A stretch of DNA of 64,000 nucleotides from Hexactinellida sp. DTS-2022 (lineage: Eukaryota > Porifera > Hexactinellida): assembly GCA_028753945.1 (NCBI GenBank), contig JAPNXP010000014.1, positions 3,224,001-3,288,000 on the forward strand, in the 5' to 3' direction. The notes under the pieces are model-generated. The model was not told the origin of the DNA. It made no database searches and was given only the letters and a program-made list of their open reading frames with translations. The position numbers were made by a program, and so were the translations under genes. Position 1 is the stretch's first letter. Every line of letters starts with the position of its first letter. Shown here piece by piece: positions 10,437-21,891 of this stretch.

Positions 10437-11849
10437 ATGGCCTCTGAATTACTTATTGAAAGAATCAAGAGCAACAAAAGTAAAGACAAAGCCTCGCTAA
10501 TGGGATATATCTATACGCTAAACCGAGTATCTGATGATATATTATACTGGGCATGTGAAAAACGTGGCACATGCAAAGCTAGAATTCATACGAGAAATGA
10601 TGTTATAATCAAGCCTGTTCTAGTATCCGAAGTTGAGCAATCCCATACGCACACCCCTTCACAGGATCGTATACAGATGTTAAAGGATTATAGAAAAATG
10701 AAAGACACAGCATCTAATTCCGAGCAGAGCACTAGAGGTATATTATCCTCTGGTTTAGAAAAAATGCATCCAAGTACTGTAAGTAAGCTACCACAATTGG
10801 AATCCGTGAAACGAACGATTCGTAATTACAAAAGCATGAGTATCGAAAATTGTGGCAATCCCACTTGTGCAGCTGAAATTATCATCCCTGAAAAATATAA
10901 AAACTCTCTGAAAGGCGAAACCTTTTTACTGTATGATTCAGGGTTTGGGGATCAGCAAAGGATCATTATATATGGTACACTTAAATTTATTGATTTCCTA
11001 AGAAACTGTGATAGCTGGTTTTGCGACGGAACATTTAGAGTTGTTCCTGATCTATTTACACAACTGTATACAATCCATGCAGAAAAGGATGGTGTAATTT
11101 TCCCTTGTATCTATGCACTGCTTCCAAATAAAACTGAAGCTACATATGACAGATTGTTTAAGAAATTATTAGAAATAGAGCCATCATTAAACCCTTTAAG
11201 AATTATGGTCGATTTTGAGAAGGCTGCAATTAATGCCCTGGAGGAGAATTTTATTTCTGTAATTACGGGATGCTTTTTTCACCTCTCGCAAAATATATTC
11301 AGGCACGTTCAAGAACAAGGGTTGGCTGTACGATATCAAGAGGATAACGATTTCGCTATTAGTATTAAGATGCTTGCCAGTTTGGCTTTTGTTCCAGAGA
11401 TCGACGTTATAGACAGTTTCATAATTTTAATGCAACAGTTTCCAGAAGAGGCTATAGAAATAGCTAAATATTTTGAAAAAACATACATAGGAAAAGTATT
11501 ACACGATTTGACTAGAAGGGTTCCATTGTTCCCAATAAGAATTTGGAATCTTCACACGAGGGTCAACAGCCGTCTAGCCAGGACAAATAATAACGTTGAG
11601 GGTTGGCACAATGCATTCAGTTCTACAGTTGTATATTCGCATCCAAGTTTTTGCAAACTTTCTATGTTTCTTCAAAGGGAACAGTCTATGCAAGAGGCCG
11701 TTCTTGCAAAATGGGAGGGTGGAGAAGTAAAAAAAAGTTCAAAAGCTATTATCGCACGTGATAATCGCATCTTATCCCTTGTGGCCGATTACGAAAACCG
11801 TGAAACATTGGTTTTTCTGAAGGGAATTGCATATAATTTCGAATTTTAA
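10437..11849 (+). CDS. FLYWCH-MULE transposase, intact, 470 aa
   Basis: Cut-and-paste transposase of the Mutator-like superfamily, acting in the nucleus on the element's own ends. Residues about 20-75 form a FLYWCH-type zinc finger: DDILYWACEKRGTCKARIHT with a later HTHT pair as ligands. The MULE catalytic domain follows: CDGTFRVVP at about residue 196 holds the first Asp, MVDFEKAAINA at about 258 the second, CFFHLSQNI at about 280 the usual C..H, and NNNVEGWHNAF at about 386 the catalytic Glu. There are no stops or frameshifts. The ATG at 10437 lies 290 bp inside the left end, and the stop at 11849 leaves about 280 bp to the right end. FLYWCH plus MULE is typical of animal Phantom-like MULEs (recalled, not checked). 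Confidence 0.92.
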   Translation: MASELLIERIKSNKSKDKASLMGYIYTLNRVSDDILYWACEKRGTCKARIHTRNDVIIKPVLVSEVEQSHTHTPSQDRIQMLKDYRKMKDTASNSEQSTRGILSSGLEKMHPSTVSKLPQLESVKRTIRNYKSMSIENCGNPTCAAEIIIPEKYKNSLKGETFLLYDSGFGDQQRIIIYGTLKFIDFLRNCDSWFCDGTFRVVPDLFTQLYTIHAEKDGVIFPCIYALLPNKTEATYDRLFKKLLEIEPSLNPLRIMVDFEKAAINALEENFISVITGCFFHLSQNIFRHVQEQGLAVRYQEDNDFAISIKMLASLAFVPEIDVIDSFIILMQQFPEEAIEIAKYFEKTYIGKVLHDLTRRVPLFPIRIWNLHTRVNSRLARTNNNVEGWHNAFSSTVVYSHPSFCKLSMFLQREQSMQEAVLAKWEGGEVKKSSKAIIARDNRILSLVADYENRETLVFLKGIAYNFEF

Positions 11850-11857
11850 GACCTATA

Positions 11858-11945
11858 TCATTTTTTCTCTTTCTTCAACATTTATATTTAATTCCTTCAA
11901 CATTTATATTTAATTCCTTCAACATTTATATTTCATTTATTTCTT
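11858..11945. repeat. Triplicated 22-bp repeat after the MULE ORF
   Basis: CTTCAACATTTATATTTAAT occurs three times in tandem (the last copy diverges) directly after the transposase stop, followed by TTCTTCAATAAATTAAT, which contains a possible AATAAA polyadenylation signal. Confidence 0.75.
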
Positions 11946-12027
11946 CAATAAATTAATATTATTAATCGAATATTGGAGTATTGTGGACGTCTTGTTGTAA
12001 TTTGGACCAAATATTCAGTACCATTAA

Positions 12028-12131
12028 TTCTTGCGCGACTAAAATTCCCTGCGACTAAATTTCCCTGCGACTAATTTTCCGCGACAATCTTTCCGCGACC
12101 AATTTTCCCCGCGACCTTATTTCCGCCATTC
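12028..12131. repeat. MULE right terminal inverted repeat
   Basis: Units GCGACTAAATTTCCCT, GCGACTAATTTTCC, GCGACAATCTTTCC and GCGACCAATTTTCCCC run in tandem up to GCGACCTTATTTCCGCC. This is the reverse complement of the left repeat, unit for unit. Confidence 0.85.
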
Positions 12132-12439
12132 CTTTAACATACTTAACGATAAGATTAAAGTATTTTAGTTGTCGCCTACTCACTTAAACCAAAAACTAAC
12201 TGAGTTCTGCTGATAGTTTTCTGGAGTACGTACTAACCGAGTTAAAATAAATACTTTTTTGTTTACTTGGGAATATAATTTGGTACGTCTTATCCGAGGT
12301 ACGTCTTAACGAGTACGTATTAACCGAATCAATTATAATGGATCAGATAGGAGAAAAAATCGGTTATTAGGGAACAGTACGTAGTATCCGAGAGTACGTC
12401 TTAAGCCGAGTACGTACTAAGCGAGTTCCACTGTACTTA

Positions 12440-13170
12440 GTTAAGTATGTACTTAAGTACAACAATATTTCTTAGTGAATACGACTTAAGTATGTACTTA
12501 GTACTTAAGTATATACTTAGTACTAAGTAATCTTAGTGAATACGGGCCCAGAGCCCTTATATTATATACTAACTGAAAGGAAAGGTGTCACATGTCACAT
12601 TGTGCCCAAATTAGTACAAACTGTGCACTAGTGGTTTGATCTTTTCTAAAATTAGTTCAAAATACTTTTTCAATCTTTGTGCACAGATTTATATTAACCT
12701 TTCGAGAATAGTTTACACAGCAAGATGAATTCAATTTTATTCAAGTATGAGTAAGTTACATATAACTTAGTATCTTCCCTTGATATGCAGCTAATTTAGC
12801 CTCGAGGCGGCGTGTTCATAAATACAACCCTGATAACAGTTTACTACAACTAGATGCGATAAAGGTTAAACTATTAGCAAAATAATACAATACAACGATA
12901 ATTATTGTAAAACTCAGCAAATTTACCCCAATTCACAATACAACAGATACAGAACTCTAACAGTAACAGTAACATAATCAGGATCACAAGAATTCTGGAA
13001 CATTCTAATCCGAACAATGGCCGTCATTCTCGTTCGTTGTTCCTTGTGCTGTAACTCCTGCTACACCTGACGACATTAAAAGTAACACAGGATACTACTG
13101 CATCTATAGGTGTTACGTTATCTGCGTAATCAGACTTATATCTAATTACAGTATGAAATTCAAAATGATA
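12440..13170. other. Non-coding stretch
   Basis: No gene seen. It starts with TACTTAAGTA-type repeats (12434-12535) that also precede the pogo-like element at 9970-9990, so both flanks share a local low-complexity sequence. The rest is unique AT-rich sequence. Confidence 0.5.
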
Positions 13171-13181
13171 TTACTCTAGAA

Positions 13182-13396
13182 CAGTGGTTCTCAACCGGGG
13201 GTGCACGCACCCCCTGGGGGTGCGAGGTACGATTCTGGGGGGTGCGGAAAAAGAGTACAAGTTCTGTTTTAGTAAACAATCAACGATCTTACGTTTATCA
13301 GGGGGTGCGAGAGTTGATTTTGAAAGCTAAGGGGGTGCGGAAGTTGAATTTGAAAGCTGAAGGGGTGCGGAAGTTTAAAAAGGTTAAGAAACACTG
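13182..13396. mobile_element. hAT MITE, GGGGGTGC-rich, complete
   Basis: Ends CAGTGGTTCTCAACC and GGTTAAGAAACACTG are classic hAT termini. CTCTAGAA is duplicated exactly on both sides (13174-13181, 13397-13404). The interior contains GGGGGTGCGG repeats. Length 215 bp. Confidence 0.93.
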
Positions 13397-13566
13397 CTCT
13401 AGAACAATAATAATAAAGTGGCACATAGTAGTTAGATAAGTTTTTGAGGGATGCAGTGCTACTAGTCTACAAGTGCTGGCCGATCGTATCTCGACACTTC
13501 ATGTAGTTGTCTTGGTACTCATTGTACATGGGAAATTGTGTGCAGGAGGCTCTAGCACTGTTCTAA

Positions 13567-14117
13567 TAGTGGGGTCAAACATTAAGATTCCGTGACCAAC
13601 CTCTGGCTAGTTAAGTTTTATGTCTGATTCTGATACTTGAGGATATATCTCGCGATTCAAGCTCTCATGCCGCTCTGGAAAGTTTGGGAAACTATTTTAT
13701 AGCGACAAATTCAAAGGGCCTCCGGCAATCATTTTGAAAAAATGCCCCTATCTGAACATTTCATAAATTAAGATTAGGTGTTTTTGAACAGTATACAATA
13801 AGTAGTAGCTGCACTGAAAATTTCAACTCAATCGGGACTATAATTTTAAATTAATAACCTTTTGAAGATTCTTACGTCATTTGTCACCATGGGAGGTCCA
13901 TTCTTAAAAAGTTTTTTTGAGGAATTTGAAGCATATCTTATCCTATATACATGTAATAACCTTTTAACTTTGAATTTGTCGCAATAAAAAAGTTAGCCCA
14001 AACTTTCCAGAGCGGCATGGGAGCTTACATCGCGAGATATATCCTAAAGTATCAGAATCAGCATAAAACTTAACTAGCCAGAGGTTGGTCACGGAATCTT
14101 AATTTCTGACCCCACTA
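13567..14117. mobile_element. Fold-back MITE, copy 2, with both ends
   Basis: Ends TAGTGGGGTCA and TGACCCCACTA are perfect inverts, followed inward by a shared segment with GGTCACGGAATCTTAA and TATCTCGCGATT. TA or TAA flanks both sides (TAA at 13564-13566 and 14118-14120), which would fit PIF/Harbinger or a TA-type element. Compared with copy 1 the right arm is shortened, so the internal palindrome is incomplete. Confidence 0.85.
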
Positions 14118-14906
14118 TAATGGAAATGTTATTTATAAGGAATATATCTAGAGGAAGTTGAAAAAAGGGATTCTACAGTCAAATATTTAGCAATAGCAAT
14201 GTTCTCATAAAAATTGCAACAGTTTGCAGTTTACATGTATTGAAGTTACGCGGGAACTGTGTAAAATGCAGCCTGTCTACGTAAATTAAGCTAACTCTAA
14301 AACAAATCGAATGTGTTGATCTAAAAATAGGCATGGATTCAAAATGTACTAATGGGTGACAGTTTATTTTAAACGTCAGAAACAATTCTCGCCCACTCAT
14401 CGATATTGGTTATACACCACATTTACAACAACGGAAGCGGAACTAAGAGGCCACCAGTGGAAGTTAGTAACGAATCAAGACTAATTGAATGCCATTATCG
14501 CAATCAAAGAATTAAAAAAGTGTGACCTGTATTATGACACAAATTAGCTCAACTTACCCGGCAAACATCTGATAAGTCTATACTTAGACACCCACTAATT
14601 AGCTCTATATGTATATGGTTATACAGTACTTCTATAATTAGATGGATGAGGAAGAATCTTCCAAGTTGACAAGTGGCAGGAATTCTAAAGATACACATTC
14701 CATTAGGACACTTTCTCATACAAAACAAAAATAGACACCTATATTTAGAAACTAACAATCGAAGTAAATCAGCTTTTTCAGCTGAGTCATTCAGCAGCTA
14801 TATGCTTCATATATATATAAAGGAGGCTGGATTTAACCGGTCGATATATCAGACAAAAGAAAAGAGTCTCGCAACCAAACTTATATAACAAGTATAATTC
14901 AAATAA

Positions 14907-15239
14907 ATGAACCACGACAAGCTACAAAAGGAGAAAACACCAATTGTCTGGCAAGTACCGCCCCGTACCTGCCGCAATTCACAGCCACACTTGGTTTTGC
15001 TGCCTCAGTCTCTCAATGCCAGTCTATATGAGAAGAGCGCAATACAGCGCAAAACTACTGGCGAATCATGGGCCTATCAGAAAAACAACCATGATCCAGT
15101 GGAAATCACTTACCTGAGTGAACGAAGAGTACTCACTAGTCGAGTTAGGCGTTTGCTAGTATACGAGAATCTATATCTGGAGCTGTTCCACCCATCTACA
15201 GACCAAAACCTGGTGGAGGAGCACTCGATTCCCTCTTAA
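14907..15239 (+). other. Unidentified ORF joined to P2 relic, 110 aa
   Basis: An open frame of 110 codons opening MNHDKLQKEKTPIVWQVPP stands out by higher G+C than its surroundings. It runs into the P2 transposase relic at about 15226: the last codons and everything after match the P3 segment around TASFDDIRTIYKLEQ. The first 105 residues do not resemble the P protein or any domain I recognise, and no membrane segment or zinc motif is seen. It may be a fragment of another element fused by deletion, or chance. Not evidence for a gene by itself. Confidence 0.3.
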
Positions 15240-16810
15240 CCTACAAACAGCTTCTTTTGATGATATTCGAACGATTTATAAGTTGGAACAAAACAGTATC
15301 GCGAAACTTGCACCGCGTCTTACAGCAAAAGCATGTTGGCCTTCCAAACTAGAACGGCAGAATGTTAAATTGGCTCTCCGCATATTTTTGATGACTCTAC
15401 TAGTGCAGCTCTAAAGATTTCTAATGAACCCCGACTCGAAAGGTTTAAACACCAGACTGCAGAATTCATTGATTTAATTGTTATGGTGTGGAAGATTTTT
15501 AATGTCAATATGCCGAACAAAGACGTTCGTTTGAATGACGAATTTTTCTAAACAACCCTAGATTTGGGTTGATTACTCGCATTATTAACTGTCTATATAT
15601 TTGGAGATCCTTACCAGGAAAACAAGGTAAATTAACACCCCAGACTTTACAAGCTTCAAACATACTTGTGAAGCGCTGCCCATTTTAGTCAATCACTTAA
15701 CTTCTCAATGCGGATTTTCATATGTACTCACCTATTTCCTCCAGACAGATCCATTAGAACACCACTTCGGGTTGTATAGAATGATGTCTGGATCAAACTA
15801 TCACGTCTCATATGGCCAAATACTAGAAACTGAACAACGGCTCAAGATATCTTGTATATTGAAACTGTTTTCCCAGGAACCCTCTTCAAAAGAAAATAAT
15901 CTGGGTTTGTTTATCAAATCTTTCTCACCGAAAGATGACGTCTGTGATTCTCCTATCATAGATTTAGCACCATTTCTCTCAAAGCTACAAGATATTTCTA
16001 CTGTAATCATTAGTTGCGAACTCTTCAATCTTTGACCTTTATTGCGGGTTATTGCGCATCAATACTTGAAGAACAAGAAATTAACGCATTGTCGTGTCTG
16101 CCAAGATTTATTAATTATTGATAAGTACTTAATGTTTGATCCAGAAGAAGCTAAAATATATAAGCTCATTGAAATCTTGGACAGAGGATCATTGAAGTGG
16201 CCTTTAGATTCTGTCTTAGAATCGATCATTATTGTTTGGAGAATTCTAATCACTCTAAGACAAGATATTGATGTCTGGACAAGATTTGTCACTGAAAAAC
16301 CTCGGCAAATATTAATTGATCTGTCTATTAGAATCCTTGATAATAATTCTAGTGAACCCTGGCGCAACAGATGCTCAATTTGTAATACTGATGGTTGGGA
16401 GATCATACGTAAATTGTTTTTTGTGGCCTCAAACTGTCTAATCTCCAACATGGTTAAAAATTATAATTCACATGTATCCTCAAGAGGAGAAGATAATCGT
16501 AAATTAAAGAAACTAAGAGTTCAGTAATCAAGTACTTCGCAAGCAATACTTTATTGTAGCATTTTAATTGTTGTATGAATAATTAATTAACAATAGTGTT
16601 AGTGTATAGTGAAAAACACTAATAAACCTCATTTTAACAAAAAATGAATACTATTTGTTTATTGTAAACCATTGGCTAGGCCATTGTCTGATGTAAAAAT
16701 TATTGTAGCCCATCTAGCGCCTACATATGATTCTATTTTCAATTAATGATTTATGCCTTCGTTTTTATCCATGGTGTTTACTGTCAGGCCTGAGTAAAGT
16801 AGGCTATGTC
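15226..16810 (+). pseudogene. P-element transposase relic P2, C-terminal half
   Basis: The relic starts within the core (TASFDDIRTIYKLEQ after a frameshift) and continues through FGLYRMMSGSNYHVS at about 15770, the C-terminal HCRVCQ segment at about 16090 and SEPWRNRCSICNTDGW at about 16360, ending KKLRVQ at 16527. It is collinear with P3 but lacks the THAP domain, the first catalytic Asp and the D-containing segment before FDFVHIL. There is a deletion and stop near 15550 and a frame change at about 16035. The element's 3' end, with AGGCCTGAGTAAAGTAGGC, is at about 16790-16810 and matches the end of P3 at about 47709 in reverse. Dead copy. Confidence 0.85.
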
Positions 16811-16814
16811 CAAT

Positions 16815-18465
16815 CCAATAATATTGCAATAAGTACTACGAGAAATATATAGCATTCCATTATGATATACTTCATCAGCCTATGGATGGCTGAAACCTTA
16901 TCCAGTGGCGACACTGCGTAAATCTTAGATCTATGGTTACATTATTCTCACATAAGTATCCGGCTGAGTTCATTTCATTGTCTGGAAATTCTTGAATGAT
17001 ATAAGCAATGTCTACAACAGATAAATGGTCCGTTACGGGATCAATGGTTTATCTAGAAGCGCGACACACGCTCAGATCAGGGCACACCACAGCTTGTATC
17101 TAGGTTCCAAGCAATCATAGGAAATTGTATTGTTCGAAATAACAATTGATTGCAATTGATATAATACAATAATTCAACAGATATTTATCTAACAATTACA
17201 TATATTATGTGTATAAACAATGCCCATTGCTAGGTAGCTTGGTCATTCTGGAACTGAAAGAAAGAGAAGGAGTACTCAGTAGTGGGTAGAGGGTCAATGA
17301 AGTAGAAACTCTCTCCAAATGAAAACTCCTAAAGAGTCTATCTAAATACAAAAACAAGAAAATCACTTCTAAGTGAAACGAAGACGATAAACCAATTGAA
17401 TTACTAATTTGTCATTGTGTTGAAATTAGATAATTTCGAAACAATGCTGGCACAAAGAGATTATGGCTGGCCATTAGAGCTGTTGAGTTACATTATAGCT
17501 TGTAACAAGGAATTATGCAAATATTACCAAGAATTATCAGCTCAAAAAGGAAATATGGCAATACAATTTTGCCAAATTATCAAATTCATGAAATGATCAA
17601 ATAGACCCTAGTTGGATACTTAAATCGTAATTTGAGCTGCCACACTATTCCATACTCAATTCCTAGTGAATTGACGCGGTATTCAATAGGTAGATTGGTC
17701 AGAAAGAAGGGAGTTAAGTTAATTAAGTTAGAATTAAGTTAATTAATAAGTTATCCCTAACATGACGAGTCGGATAGATAGGAAGGGAAACTTCAAAATG
17801 TGTTACGTTTATAAAAACACAAACAATTAGTCGGAAACAGTTCTTACTTCCAAACGAATTTGGATTATTTCTATATAGTGTTAATTTAGGAGCCAAATGG
17901 TAACGCCGTATAGATTTAAATCCTAAGTACTATATGGTAATTAATTACTTATTACACACTTACTTGCGATTCTCAGATAATAGCAACATTTTCAACCTTC
18001 ATGATCAGTCTATACATTGCAAGAATCATTCTGGATAGCTACGGATTAGGAGAAGTACATCAGTCGTTACAATTCAAGACAGGTTAAAAAAAAAAAACAA
18101 TTTAGAAAGCGTTAGTCATCTACCAATACTAAGTTGAGCATTTGAAACATGGCTGTGGTTATTAAATTAGTGTACTCTAAATCTTGCTGCAGATGAACTC
18201 AGATCGATTAGCTTAGCGTATCTCAACATAACCAACTACCTTACAGTTAGCCCTTGGCGTCTTAATCAAAGAAATATGAGTAGCAACATTCTACAATAAA
18301 GCTTCAAGTTGACTCAAAGGAAATATAAAATATATAGCGTAAATAATAAAACTAACTCGCATTCAGACAGCTAAACAACTTCAGAGTATTGAGCTGTATT
18401 GTATATTTGTGTGTAATCGAATTCAAATACTATTTGTAAAGAGAAATAAAGATAATGTAATGGTC
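16815..18465. other. Long AT-rich stretch without genes
   Basis: No ORF, element boundary or structured repeat recognised over about 1.65 kb. Short direct repeats such as TTAAGTTAATTAAGTTAGA at about 17710-17750 are the only feature. Confidence 0.5.
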
Positions 18466-18479
18466 GGTGGGTTCCAACC

Positions 18480-18815
18480 AGAGGTTTTTCCAGGATTTTG
18501 TTGGCTGGCACTTTATCATGGAAGGTAAAATTTCTACGGCACCTTAAAGTTGTCAGCCATAATACATATTCGGTATAATTCAATGATGCGGCATTATATG
18601 AAGGATATAAAATTTGGACGGAACTCAGACAGGGATTTATCTACGATGTCTGGTCCAGAAAATCTGGACAGACACCTGGCGCGAAATCAAGTGGCAACTA
18701 GGCACTTTAATGGAATCACACTGCAGGAACTTTTTCACCTCAAACGATGTCTGCCTGGCTGGCACCTTAAAGTGCAGGCTACGCACCTAAATAAACACCT
18801 GATTACTATTACTGG
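18480..18815 (-). mobile_element. hAT MITE, diverged relative of 45526-45841
   Basis: The block around ATTCAATGATGCGGCATTAT is the reverse complement of the middle of the 45526-45841 MITE, and TGGCTGGCACCTTAAAGTGC matches its terminal region. Putative ends CAGAGGTTTTTCCAGGA and TAAATAAACACCTG are degenerate, and no clean target duplication is visible. The ORF here is chance. Confidence 0.65.
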
Positions 18816-19034
18816 ACGAGGAGGCATATACGGAGCGTGATGTGACGATGTGGTAACAATATTTATTGTATTGGATGAAACAGATGACGCATTTTCTTAG
18901 CTAATAGGCTGTCACAACTATAGCTAAACGATAATAAAGAAACTAGAACATTTATTGGAATGTGTGCTACAACAAATAAATAGTTGCAAACTGGTAGCGG
19001 ACATTATAGACAGGGGCCAAAAAGAGTGGCTTGA

Positions 19035-19530
19035 GATTATTTGGGTATGGATAATAGGAGTAGTCAAGCATTTAGCCTTTTAGAAATAAACTCTACAGGT
19101 CTAGTTTCAAAAATATCAAATATGTAGCCTAGATGGATAGACACAGTAAATAATGAAACTGTAAAATGATGGGATAGACGAGCAAAATGTATTGTTGGGG
19201 TATGGGAAATCTTGGTAACCAAGTGGTTAGCCGTTTAGAGCTAACCTTTAGGTCTTTTAATTTATGAGATACAGGATACCAAAGTAAGCATATATATTTC
19301 TATGATGTCATAAAAATAGAACTCAGTGATTTTGAACATGTAGAGGTGTGAAATGTATTATTTGGGTATGGGAAATCTTGGTAACCAAGTACCTAGCCGT
19401 TTAGAGCTAAACTTAGTTCTTTTAATTTATGAGATACAAGATACCAAAGTAAGCACATATTTCTATAATGTCATAAAGAATAGAACTTCGTGATTTGAAT
19501 ATAGAAGCATCAAATGTGTTATTTGGGAAT
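19035..19530. repeat. Tandem repeat, about 165-bp unit, three copies
   Basis: Each unit starts near ATTTGGGTATGG and contains GAAATCTTGGTAACCAAGT then AGCCGTTTAGAGCTAA and a late ATAGAACTCAGTGATT-like segment. Units start at about 19040, 19199 and 19364. The second and third are nearly identical; the first is diverged. Confidence 0.75.
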
Positions 19531-19755
19531 ATAATTTGGGCTGGACATGCATTTCGCCCTTTTGTGCTAAAAATTTCTGTATAATAATTGGAATGTGTTT
19601 TACAAATGAGCCACTGTTGTGCAAATATTCTGAGTATCGAACCATGGATCACAACAAGGTGCAATATAAGCGAGAATATGCGGATTCTAAGATACTATTG
19701 TAATTAATTGAAAGATATATCTGTCGGAATGATTGAATTTTCCATTTCACAAATA

Positions 19756-20101
19756 CAGTACATATTGGATATAGTGATAATGGTGGGGACATCTGATTTG
19801 TGGCTAAATTATCACTATATCCAATAATCACTATATCCAATATATCACTATATCCAATATATCACTATATCCTCTGTATCACTGCATATAATATATGACT
19901 GTATACTATACATTGTCAATACTTATATTCTGAAAAGAATAATCAAATTCCTTATCAAATTCAAGTGGTAACGATATTTATACTGTAAAATATGAAATTA
20001 TGGGGTCCAAGGAAGGTCAAAAATCCAATATTATTGTGTAATCTGTACACAAATTATCACTATATCCAATAATGATATCACTATAACCAATAAAATTTGT
20101 A
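19756..20101. mobile_element. Probable pogo-like MITE with ATCACTATATCCAAT repeats
   Basis: The left end CAGTACATATTGGATATAGT is followed by four tandem copies of ATCACTATATCCAATA at 19808-19875, and further inverted copies occur near 20045-20100. The right terminus is unclear, so the end coordinate is approximate. Confidence 0.55.
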
Positions 20102-20452
20102 TGGGATTTGCTCGGGGACGCACCTAAAGCTGCAAAATTATCACTACGTATATGATGATAGGGACATCCGATGAAGCTCAGGGATAGCATATTGGAATTG
20201 TACTTGAGGAGTGAAGATGATTCTAAAATTTATTTACAAGTGATATATAACAACAATTTTATTACATAATTCGCACTGGAAATTTTTTTAAATTGGCAAA
20301 AAGAGATGACAACGTAGAGTTTTTGAGATGTGGATAATTACTAATAGCTATCTGACAAAACAAAAGAGATATAATGTTTTGAAAAGTAATGGAAAACATG
20401 TCTGCCGCCTACGGTTAAAACACAGTTATGATTTAATTACAGTGCAATAGGG

Positions 20453-20600
20453 CAGGGGTGTTTTAAGGTTGAGACCTTGATGTAACTCAGCGCGGCCTTG
20501 GTGTAACTCAACACTGCAGCGGCCGCGGCCGATTCGAATCGAGTGTAACCAAAAAATCTTGGTTCAAATTTACACCAAGATCGGCCTTTAAAAAACCCTG
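20453..20600. mobile_element. hAT MITE with GC-rich core, complete
   Basis: Ends CAGGGGTGTTTTAAGG and CCTTTAAAAAACCCTG, with an exact 8-bp duplication CAATAGGG (20445-20452, 20601-20608). The middle has GCAGCGGCCGCGGCCG, strikingly GC-rich for this genome, and CTTGGTGTAACTCA repeats. A diverged copy is split by another MITE at 55815-56370. Confidence 0.93.
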
Positions 20601-21009
20601 CAATAGGGCACTATTCGGTGTATACTGGAGCACCCAATTTTAAAGAAAAAAAGTAATTTGATCATGTTGGTCACTCCTAGAATGATACTAAAGTAATTCT
20701 TGTATCAGGGTGCATACAAAAATTATGCAGCAATCCTGGTAAATGGTGTGCAGAAGAGGAAGCTTGGAAAGGGGGCAGTTGGTGGATTGGCATAGATTGG
20801 TAATCTGTAGCCTATTTGAGACTAGCTGTTCTAATAGATTTGTCAAGCGATCCAACTTAAAGTCAATGGTCTCGAGGATACACAATTTCTCATCTTCCCT
20901 TTCAGGAATTTTCACCTTTAATCGATCGGGTGCCAGTAAACTTTATTCAGAAAAGTTTCGCTTGAATGAGAAGTTATTTACTTTCCCGAGTCTGGAATAC
21001 AATGTGAAG

Positions 21010-21225
21010 GATTCGTAATGGCGTATGGACCAAGAAATTATCCAGGAGCGCGAAACGCTCCTTTTGGAGCATGATTTTTTGAAAATTTTAATTTAGGAGC
21101 GCGAAAATTTGGAATCCTCTCCTATACCGTAACAATAATTTGTGATTTAGAAGTATGAAAATTGGATCAGACGAGGATTAGGAGCGTATTTACAAATGGC
21201 TGTATAATACACTGGTATGGACTGA
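21010..21225. mobile_element. Short MITE shared with 28910-29055
   Basis: GGAGCGCGAAACGCTCC and GGAGCGCGAAAATTTGGAAT, plus the end ATGGCTGTATAATACACTG, recur in reverse complement at 28910-29055. The shared block is about 150-200 bp and non-coding. Confidence 0.6.
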
Positions 21226-21591
21226 TCGCCATTTCGATTTCGCTCAAAGGTGAGTCAGGTGATCCGATTGAAAGGTCAATCCCGCCTGTAATCCTTTCAA
21301 TGCTTTCCTTACCCTTAAGGATGCTGTACGCGAAAATATGCTGAATTTAATGTTAATAATGGAAAACGAGTTTATGCTGCTATGTTGTAGTTCAATAGCA
21401 TAATTTTAACATAGAAGTGTAATTTTCCAAAATTCACATTTCTAGGAACTTCCCTGAGGCTATTTAGTTACGTCATTTTTATTGAAATGACCAAATATGG
21501 AGATTTTTACAATATTTTATACTTTTATAATATATTCGTTATTTATATATAGCATTCATGTATCAGAATCCGATTATTATAAATTTTAAGC

Positions 21592-21662
21592 CGTGGTAGA
21601 CGTTTGAGTAGCGAACTGGCCAGGCGAGCACGCAGCCCGGGTTCGAACCCCAGTCCTACCAA
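21592..21662 (+). other. tRNA-like fragment (B-box), possible SINE head
   Basis: GGGTTCGAACCCC is a canonical T-arm/B-box, and GGTAG at the start can pair with CTACC at the end, giving part of an acceptor stem. The span is about 6 nt too short before the T arm, and no good anticodon arm was found. A TTCTTTTT run follows, which would suit a Pol III stop. More likely a tRNA relic or SINE head than a working tRNA. Confidence 0.4.
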
Positions 21663-21891
21663 TTCTTTTTATCCAATTTTTTTCTCAATTTGCTAATCAA
21701 GTGATTACATCATGTGCCTTGATACTTCCTACGATACAGTTTTCAACATTGTAATGTAAAAGGGTGTTTGCGGTTGTCCAACTGGATTTCTATTTTTAGT
21801 ATACAAATCAACAAACAGGTTTTACCGGTACACAGTTTATTTGAATAGTATAAATAACAGAATTAAAATAATTTATCATTTCAACTGCTAA

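Larger units (their letters stand above)
10144..12131 (+). mobile_element. Mutator-like element (MULE), apparently complete
   Basis: A 9-bp duplication CTTTAACAT flanks the element exactly (10135-10143 and 12132-12140), the length expected of MULEs. Terminal inverted repeats of about 100 bp are each built from short direct repeats of GGTCGCGGGGAAATT type. One intact transposase ORF (10437-11849) fills the interior. Both ends, the target duplication and the ORF are intact, so this is the youngest-looking autonomous candidate in the window. Confidence 0.92.
9991..12433. mobile_element. Pogo-like MITE hosting the MULE element
   Basis: The left end CAGTAGAACTCGGTTAAGAC and the right end ACTAAGCGAGTTCCACTG are inverted and flanked by TA (9989-9990, 12434-12435). 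Motifs such as TACGTATTAACCGAG and GTACGTCTTATCCG occur on both sides of the insert. Without the insert at 10144-12131 the element would be about 450 bp, the size of a MITE. Confidence 0.85.

Noticed and set aside
20688..21018. Overlapping ORFs on both strands near 20.8 kb
   Set aside because: Neither translation shows a domain, and upstream frames close quickly; not enough for a gene call.
21592..21662. Functional tRNA gene
   Set aside because: B-box and partial acceptor pairing are good, but the 5' half is too short and no convincing anticodon arm is present.
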